A stretch of 64,000 bases of DNA from Dendronephthya gigantea (taxonomy: Eukaryota; Cnidaria; Anthozoa; Malacalcyonacea; Nephtheidae): positions 1-64,000 of the forward strand of contig NW_021163281.1 in the NCBI RefSeq assembly GCF_004324835.1. The letters run 5' to 3'. The position numbers and the translations under genes were made by a program. A model generated the notes under the pieces. The model had not been told where the DNA came from and made no database searches. It saw only the letters and a program-made list of their open reading frames with translations. Below, in pieces: positions 23,701-32,700 of this stretch. Position 1 is the stretch's first letter; each line of letters starts with the position of its first letter.

Positions 23701-26700
23701 ATATATCACTTCTTCTGTATGGTTCCTACGCCCTGTTTTTGTCAATTTGTGTGACTGAATTGAATCCTTTGCCCACTAATTTTATATCGAGAAAAGATCT
23801 ACAGAAAGACAGATAGAAATAACCTATTTTACCCTCTATGAACACTGTTCATGTAAAATTGTTTGCTTTAATTTTATTTCCTGCCAGTTAATGTGGCGAT
23901 AAAACTGCTATATATAGGTCATGTCTTTTAAAAGCGATAACGTGCTGCCACTTTTTACTCTGCCTACAATTTTCCTTCTCACTACTTAGTTTAGTAAGAC
24001 AACATTCAAAACTATATGAACTATAACCATATTTCGTCAACTTAACAAGCATTTTAGTCGCAATATCGACGTATGTGTTTACGTTGTGTATTATAGTTTA
24101 ACTTGGTCTAGACCAAGTAATTTTGCTCAACAGTAGTAGTAGGGTAATTTCAGAACGTGTAGATGCGAACGCGTATAGTGGATATTTGTAAGACAGAAAC
24201 TTTCGATGAAGACAGCTTTCGATTTGTACTTGAATATTTATTCAGTAACCGTTCTGCTTCGGTAATGAGATATTTGTACCTTTCTCTTTAGCACATTTGG
24301 ACCTTGCCTTCTCCAAAGTTACCAGGAAATATGATAAATTCCCTTAGTGCATTTACTTTTGAGGGTCTTATTAGATCCTTGGTTACGAAGCGACTTGGCT
24401 TTAAACAGTGTCAGCCTGTATTCATGAGCTATGACTATGTTGTATATATAAAGGCAATGAAAAACACTCGAATTCCAAACATTGCGCATTTTTAATAAGC
24501 GTCCAACAGAGAAGTTATAAAGAAAGGCTGTTTTTACCGTCGCGTTTAAAAGTGTAAAACGTAAACAAGCAATTACACGTTAGGAAAAATGCGCTCGCAA
24601 ATCATCTAACTTACCTAAGCCTGTTAAAGACATTGAACTTTTCATGTTACATTAAGTTCAAACCTCAAACGCCATTCACTCTGTTGGCCTTTCATTTATA
24701 ATTATCTCGTTGATTTCAGGGGTTCACGTGGACATCGCGTGCAAATACGAAAGCGACCAAGAAATCAATGCTTTTGCCTTCCGTACGCATGCGCATGATT
24801 TAGGTAAGTTCAGGGCGGTATGTTTTATTACACTCCATGGTCGCTTTTTGCACTTACATTTGAAGACTCTTCACTAATTTTCATCTCTGAAAAGTAGAAT
24901 TGTATTACAGGTTTTAAGATACATTGAACCGTGTATAAACGTGGCCTTTTAAGTCTTGTTTATTCCGCAATAGGTCGTGTCATCACGGCATATCGGATAA
25001 GAAACAATACTTGGAAATTACTAGGCAAGGGTGACCCCCAAGCTCCACAGGTAGGTCATTTATTTCATCAGTTTTACACAGTCTGTCAGACACTGTTTTA
25101 CACAAACTTCACTCAACCGTATCTAACAACCACGGCCCCAAAATTGTACAACGAACTTGCCATAGGGTATCAGTATGAACGTTCAAATAACCAATTCCAT
25201 TTTGCTACCCATGTTGAATTCAGCGTTATATTCAAGTATTTTATGAAAATGGTTGACGATAGACATGCAGCAGCACCATATCACTGGTCGAACTAAGTTT
25301 CTTTGCATGTGTTGCTTAATCACGACTGTTTGGACAGAGTGGCTCAGTAACTTGCTAATTATCTGAAAGAGTAATAAAACGTAATATCATTTTTTAGGCA
25401 TTTTATCCAATGGATAATGTTACAATGATTAAAAAAGGAGACATTTTGGTAAGCCTGATTCTTACTGATTTCATCACTTCGAATCATTGAATCAACAATT
25501 CGTATTTTTGAGAACTTCTATTGCCTGGTTTCCAGGCAAGTCGTAAGTGTCGTGAACATGTCAAGGTGGCTGATGTGCACGATAGAATATTTCTATTTGT
25601 GTCCAGTCAACAATGACCGGTTTGAATACAGAAATAAAGACAAATTCACGTCCAGGCTATCCCTCATTGGTGAAAATGACTCGTACACGACAATTACGAC
25701 TGAATTGAAACCAGGCTTAATAGTTTCCATCGTGCAATTTTCTGACCTATGTTGGGGAAGCATAATCGTGTTTTTTCTCCGTATTCAGGCTGCGAGATGT
25801 ACCTACGATACTGTGAATAGTGGAAAAACTTCAGCTACTCTGATTGGGTGAGTAAAAATGACTAAATACTCACTTTATATTTTTCGCCAGTTGCTGATAC
25901 AAGCTGTTTGTATTTGCAAGTCGGTGTCTTGCGGTTCTCTGAGCCAGAACTTGACAGCCTGCTGGGATAAGCACTCTCAGGTCTAACAATGACACAAATC
26001 TAAATGTTTTTCATTCGTAATAATGTTCTCAACTATGTGTCTTGACATCACCTTTTTAGCTTTATGCTAAAAGCTAGCTTTGAAATATGGCGTTTGTACG
26101 CATGTTTATTCTTTCATACATATACCATGGTAAGATCTGCACACGACAAAATTGTTTTATTGGTGTAAATGAGCCTTCACCAAGCTGGTGCTTCATTGCA
26201 ATTTTAGTTCAACAGCTGCTGACGAGATGTGTAATTTTTACATGATGTACTATCGAGATGCGAACAGCAGTATATCCACGCCTGAGGTCTGCGCAGAACA
26301 GCATGAGTACGAGAACCTTTACGATTCCTTTCCAATCGGTTCTGATGTTGCTCTTCGCTCTGGTCCAGGCCACCATCACCATCATCACCACCATGGTAGT
26401 CCCGAGAAAGAGGCTGGGAACGAGTCTGCTGATGTCGCAACTGGCAGCAAGATGACTGGCACGAGTCAAGGTGAAGAAATATCTTTATCCACTATCCGGT
26501 CATCATTTACGTAACGACTTTACATGAAGTACAATGATGCCTTAAGTTCTGTTCATACGATCGAATTTTGTTGGATCTAATTCACTTCTGACGTATGGGA
26601 TGTAGTGTAAAAGCAATACTGAATTGCCATACCGAATTATCGTTAAAGCAATACTGAATTGGATCCAACAAAATTGGATCGTGTGAACAGACCTTTATAT

Positions 26701-29700
26701 CTAGTATAATCATACCAGTAAAAATACCCAATCTAATAATAGGTATTGTGTATAACATCGTGCTGTATTGTAGTTATACTTCAATATAAATATATGAAAT
26801 GTTACTGAAGGAAAGTTACTGAAGAAAAGCGTTGTCAGTATATGTGTTTAGTTAAACAGAACGGTTAGATCTTCAGATTTCTACGTTTTTTTAGTGTTCC
26901 CCACAAGTGTCCCTGAGACAACCACTGTTCAGACCTCTACGAGTGAGAGAAAGTCCACAGAGAAACCGTTGACTAGAACTTCAAGCAGCGACCAAAAATC
27001 CGGTGGCCAAATAAATAATGTGCATGAAGATGGCTCGGATCAAATTGGCACACATGGTGACGTCAGTAACGGTGATGATGATGATGACGTAAGTGATGGT
27101 GGTGACGTTAAAGATGGAGATGGTAATGTTAAAGAAGCTGATGGTAACGTCGAAGCTGACGGTGTCATAAAGGTTGATGCTGGTATCAAAGATGGTGATG
27201 ACGTCAAAGATGATGATGACGTCAAAGATGATGATGACGTCAAAGATGATGATGACTTAAGAGATAGTGGTAACGCTAAATATGGAGATGGTAATGTAAG
27301 GGATGATGACGACAAAAAAGATGAAGATGACGTCAAAGATTATGCGAATGGTGCCAAAGATCTAAATCACGTCATCCAAAGTGACGTCACAAGCGACAGA
27401 CCTACTACCCACACCACGTCTTACCAACAAGCCAGAGAAATGACCACAGAGAACACATTGCAAGAAACAACACGATCCCCGCAAGCAAAAACATCTCGTT
27501 CCGTCACAAGCGACGTCTCAACAAGTACTTCGATTTCCGAGCAAATTACGACGGTCTCCGAGCTCCCGAGCGGTTCAAAATTTCCTCGAACGACAAGATC
27601 CACCAAAAAATCAACTTCGACGTCTTTTGACGATCACAATTTATCCAAGACTACATCAAGTATTGGCGGAGGACGGTCACAAGTTGAACCTTCTGTGGCG
27701 TACGGAGTAACGGGCTTTAATGTTTCTCTGGTGGAATCCTGGCCGTTTGAAGTGACGGTGGGCTTGGGGCAAGTGACTGGCTTAGCAGTGGATACCGCTG
27801 GTCGCTTGTTCGTGTTTCATCGCAGTGAACGAACCTGGGAAGCGGAGTAAGTGCTGGAAGATTACTCAATACTATGTTTGCATAAATCATTTCAAACGTT
27901 TTGCTAGAATTCTAGTACATATTCATTTGCCATTCAAAAGTCAGCCGGTTGGCTTTAATCCTGTTTTATACGAACCTACAAATCATTTTTGTAGCATTTT
28001 GTGTATAAAATTGAAAAGGTGGACTCCGAAATCTTTCCTGTCTTAATGGAGTTTAGTTCCCAAAGTCTTGAATAGTAATAAATGAAACATTCAACAAAAA
28101 CAGCAGATTAAGATTAAACGTTTTCAAACCGATCCCAGATACTCTCCTTTCAATCCAGACAGTTATAACATTGGAAAACGTAAACTCTTACAAATCCATA
28201 GCTTTATTAAGTTCTTTTTTGCTTAATAAAGTCAATTCTTGTATTTACCCATTCCAGCACGTTCAACATAGACGATTCATTCCGGAATCCGCAAATCCGC
28301 GGTCCCATCCGTGGCTCTACCATCTTGGTTTTGGATGGTGTCAGCGGTAAAGTCCTGGAGAAACATGGCGAAAATATGTTTTATATGCCTCACGGTCTTA
28401 CCATCGATCACCAAGATAATGTATGGGTCACTGACGTTGGCCGTCATCAGGTAAGGTCGTCTGTTCGAAAAGAACGTCAAATCATAGGCCGTATTCTGTG
28501 GCCGATTATCGTTCAGTTTCGTTGCCCCCCTTCGGGCACTACTTAAAAACACGATAGAAAATTAGGATAAATTATAGAAAGTCTAAATTCACTTGTTTTC
28601 ACCTTCATAAACCTGCAGTTTTCGAGCATTTCATCTTCGAAAAATCAGTGAATTTGCATGTTTTGCAATACACCGACGCCATTTTGATTCAGGAAATGTT
28701 GAGGATACTTGGTGTAATATACGACATATATAGCAGATTCAGCAGTTTTATACCGGTATTTACATGAAGTTTCCAGCATTTTTGCTGTGCAAGCAGGTTT
28801 CAACAAGGAAGCTTTGAGTGGAGTTTTACGAGGTTTTTCGCAAATTTTCATAGTTTTTCAAAACCAAATTAGTCAGAGAAGACTTAGACAACAATCAATC
28901 GGAAAAACATCCGCCAATTTGCGATTTTTTTTATAGCATTCTGCTCTTGGAATTTACAAATAAATAAGAACAACTTTATTTACACGCATCAAAATCACCC
29001 ACGAGTGTTTTGTTCCTAGTCAATTTATATAAAATAATTACTACACAATTCTTTTCCAGCACACCTTTTGTTTTATATTAACTACTTTTATAATACACAC
29101 GTTTCCTCAACAATTATTTAAGCGTGATTTGCAACGTACAACTACTGTACATGTTAAATTATTGAACACGCCTACCAAGGTAGATATCAGCCATACGTTT
29201 GAATACCATTGTGGGAGAATTATGAGCGCCTCAAAAACACAAATAAAATGTTGAACTCAACCCTTTTAATCGGACAGCTAATACCACAACTCTGTCTCAT
29301 CATCGAGGTTAGCATGTAGAATTAATTAAACGAGTGTCTGCTTCTTCGTGGTTGCTATGAAGCGAAGACACCTCATTACTTGTTACACTATCGTTCGGGG
29401 AATCACCGGGATATAAAACATAGCATCTTTCTTTAGCAGTTACATACATAGTAGAAATGGAACACCACCAGGAAGAGTTACATGACCTCCAGTGTTCACT
29501 TTTCAGCTCTTCGTTGTCTCTCTGCATTCTTTATGCTCAACTAAGGATACCTGTCTGCAACAATATAATTGTTTGGAATTATACTTTCGTGCTAGCGTGA
29601 TGAGGTTTTTAAAAGAGCATCATCGCCAAATGTTTTCCATTTTCCTTTCATCGACTGAATAACTGCCATAGCATCTACAATCAGTGCATTGTTGTTAAAT

Positions 29701-32700
29701 GCACAAACATTGACTTCTGGATTTCCAGATTCATTTTCCAATACTTCAGCAAGTTTAGACTTAGGCCAACTTGGCAGTTTTCACATGTCCTCTCACGTTT
29801 TCATAAGGAAAATGTTTGAAATTTGTTCTGTAATACTTCTGTTTAAACTTCGTACAGATGTCTGGGTCTTCGCTCAACAAATTCGTTTTTAGTGGATTGA
29901 TGATAATAAGATAAAGACGTTGGTAATTAACTTTGTCAAAAAACTGAGATGTTGTAAATAGTTTTGTTGAGAAAACGTGTGTATTATAATGTATTATAAA
30001 AGTAGTTAATATAAAACAAAGGCTGGAAAGGAATTGTGTAGTAATTATTTTATATAACTTGACTAGAAACAAAACGCTCGTGGATGATTTTGATGCGTGT
30101 AAGCAAAATTGGCGGATGTTTTTCCGATTAATTGTTGTCTAAGTCTTCTCTGACTAATTTGGTTTAGAAAAACTATAACTCCACTCAAAGCTTCCTTGTT
30201 GAAACCTGCTTGCACAGCAAAAATGCTGGAAACTTCATGTAAATACCGGTATAAAACTGCTGAATCTGCTATATATGTCGTATATTACACCAAGTATCCT
30301 CAACATTTCCTGAATCAAAATGGCGTCGGTGTATTGCAAAACATGCAAATTCACTGATTTTTCGAAGATGAAATGCTCGAAAACTGCAGGTTTATGAAGG
30401 TGAAAACAAGTGAATTTAGACTTTCTATAATTTATCCTAATTTTCTATCGTGTTTTCAAGTAGTGCCCGAAGGGGGGCAACGAAAATCGTTTTCTAAGCG
30501 ACTTTTCGTGCCAGAGAATACGGCCTATCAGTCCACCGCTCCGGTGAGATTATCTGTTTTTTTATCGTTTATTGCGAATTTTGTAGGTGATGAAGTTCCC
30601 TCGTGGCGAATTCAAAAAGCCGACTTTAGTTTTGGGTAAAAACCTTGTTCCTGGCTCCGGATACGAACATTTCTGTAAACCAACTGATGTGGCTGTGGAA
30701 AAATCTGGTGTCTTTTATGTTTCTGATGGGTAAGGTCAAGGGCTCTTATATTTTTAATGCAAGGATAAATAACTTTTAAAAGAAAATGCAATAAATACAT
30801 TTTGATGGTAGAAGCTTCTTCTATAGGTGCAGTCAGAATATTTTTCCCCGTGAAATATCCGTTGTTTTTCTATTTTTACTATATGTAATGTGACTATGGA
30901 CCTGGAATGTGTCAAGAATTTGAAAGAGAGAAAACGATGCAGTGCTTTTATGAGTCTCCAAACACAATTCTCACGAAACCTTTCGTTTTTGTTTTAGCTA
31001 TTGCAATAGCAGAATCATGAAGTTTTCGCCTGAAGGTCGGGTTATGAGAGTGTGGGGGAAGGCCTCCCGGCAAAATGGTGAGTGATGCTATGTTTTTACA
31101 ACTTTTCCTGTGTGTTGGAAATTGTGCGGATATATGATAATTAACATAATGCATGCATAGGTATAATTAACACTGCATGAGGAACAATAATAAGTAAGGA
31201 ACTCGGATGATTAAAGACAGATTGGAAGTGACGTTCAACTTGAGAGTATCAATTAGGGATTGCGATAGTGAATGTGAATGTGTGTGGATGAAATGCAGAT
31301 GTATTAGCTAGTACCTTTCGAGGTTCACCTAAGACTTGGTCGTTGCATTTCCTTACCAAAAACTTTGCCTTAAATTGAGCTTCATGTTCTAACAATCTCG
31401 CACTGTAATTTCCAGTTCCTCTTCCGGGCACATTCGCTATTCCGCACAGTCTAACTCTGGACGAGAACAGAGGAATGCTGTACGTCGCTGATCGAGAGAA
31501 CGGTAGAATTCAATGCTTTGACACAGAAGGAAAGTTTCATAAGCAGATCTCATCTCCAAAATTTGGAGGACTCGTGTTCGCTGTCGTCTTCAGTAACCAA
31601 GGTAGGGTTTGCCGCACGCAATATCATTAGAGGCAAGTCCATTGACTCCATCCAATGAAGACAAGCAAGGCTTTGCCTGTTTGAAACGTCCGTCACAACA
31701 GTAACATTAGAAGTCCTAACACATATAACACTACTGACTCAGAACAATGTTTCGCTGAAATCGCTGAATTGGAACCTATTTATAGTAATTTAGACCAACT
31801 TTTATCGCCCCTTGCATGCTTTTTACGTTTATCATTTTCTTCAAGATTACGTTAAGATTTCTTGTCATTAAGATTTCTTCATTTGCCACAAAACAACACA
31901 TTGGTATTAAACTAAAATCGCTTGACAAATCACAATTTTAATAATCACCTTTGTAATTATGTATAAAGCTGTATGAACAAACTAATCCATGCTATACTTT
32001 CTTTCTGTAACATAGATGACGTTCTTTATGCTGTGAACAGTGGTTTCAAAACTAAAGTTCAAGGATTTACGATTAATCCACGCAGTGGAGATATCATCGC
32101 AACGTGGAGTCCTCACGGCAAGGTACGAGTCTCGGTTATCCCCCGGGGTTCTGGGTATCCTCAAAGGATTCTAGTTATCCCTCTGTGATACTGGTTAGCC
32201 TCTGAGGATCCTAGTTCCCTTCCCGTCGTGAGGATTCTGGTTATTCTTCCAAGGATTTGATTTTCCTTCCAAAGATATTCCAAGGATTCGGCTTCCCAAC
32301 ATGGAATTATCACCGTAACAATGGACCCCCATAGTCATGGCTGATAGGACACGTTTTAACGTCTCTGTTTCATAAAATCTTTTCATAGGGCTTCTCACAA
32401 CCTCATGCTGTCGTGTCCAATGGCTCGAGTATTTTTGTTGCTGAAATCGGTCCCAACAGAGTGTGGAAATTTGAACACCCGAGCAAAGGTTAGCATATCT
32501 TTAGAGAGTTGATAACTTTGATCGCACAAGTTGTGAAAATTGACAAACCTGCAGCAGACGTGTGCTCGGGCTGCTTGTTCCAGGCTTGTTGACAAGTTGC
32601 TGCAAACCCGCAGCAGACTTTTTACAAGCTTGTTGACTTTTACTGCTACAAGCTTGTTCTATCAACTTGTTATCGTTATGCAACTCCACAAGTTGTCAGT

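Larger units (their letters stand above)
8774..24719 (+). other. PAM intron 7, ~15.9 kb, host of the nested RING-Kelch cluster
   Basis: The donor after CAA G (8773|GTTTGT) and the acceptor TTTCAG|GGGTT (24719) join in phase to read SQ-GVHVDIACKY, as in PHM of other animals, so the two exons belong to one gene. Everything between is intronic to PAM: five minus-strand RING-Kelch paralogues, several MITEs and AT-rich spacer. Confidence 0.9.
5795..26470 (+). other. PAM: PHM (copper monooxygenase) half of PAM, exons 1-12
   Basis: The exons read RMPGVTPKK, then DDSYFCMSYKLP, HKETAHHMLLFGC, WARDAPALQLPKDVGF, YLALQIHYAH, INAFAFRTHAHDLG and STAADEMCNFYMMYYRDA. These supply all copper ligands known from rat PHM: the adjacent His pair and the third His (LQIHY) for CuH, and His-x-His (THAH) plus Met (DEMC) for CuM. 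This half is therefore predicted active, hydroxylating the glycine alpha carbon with ascorbate and O2. Exon 12 ends in a run of eight histidines (26371-26394) after the catalytic core; vertebrate PAM has only a modest His-rich patch at the equivalent place. Confidence 0.92.

Noticed and set aside
26204-27606. Minus-strand frames over PAM exons 12-13
   Set aside because: Shadows of the low-complexity coding sequence; the plus frame joins PHM to PAL in phase.
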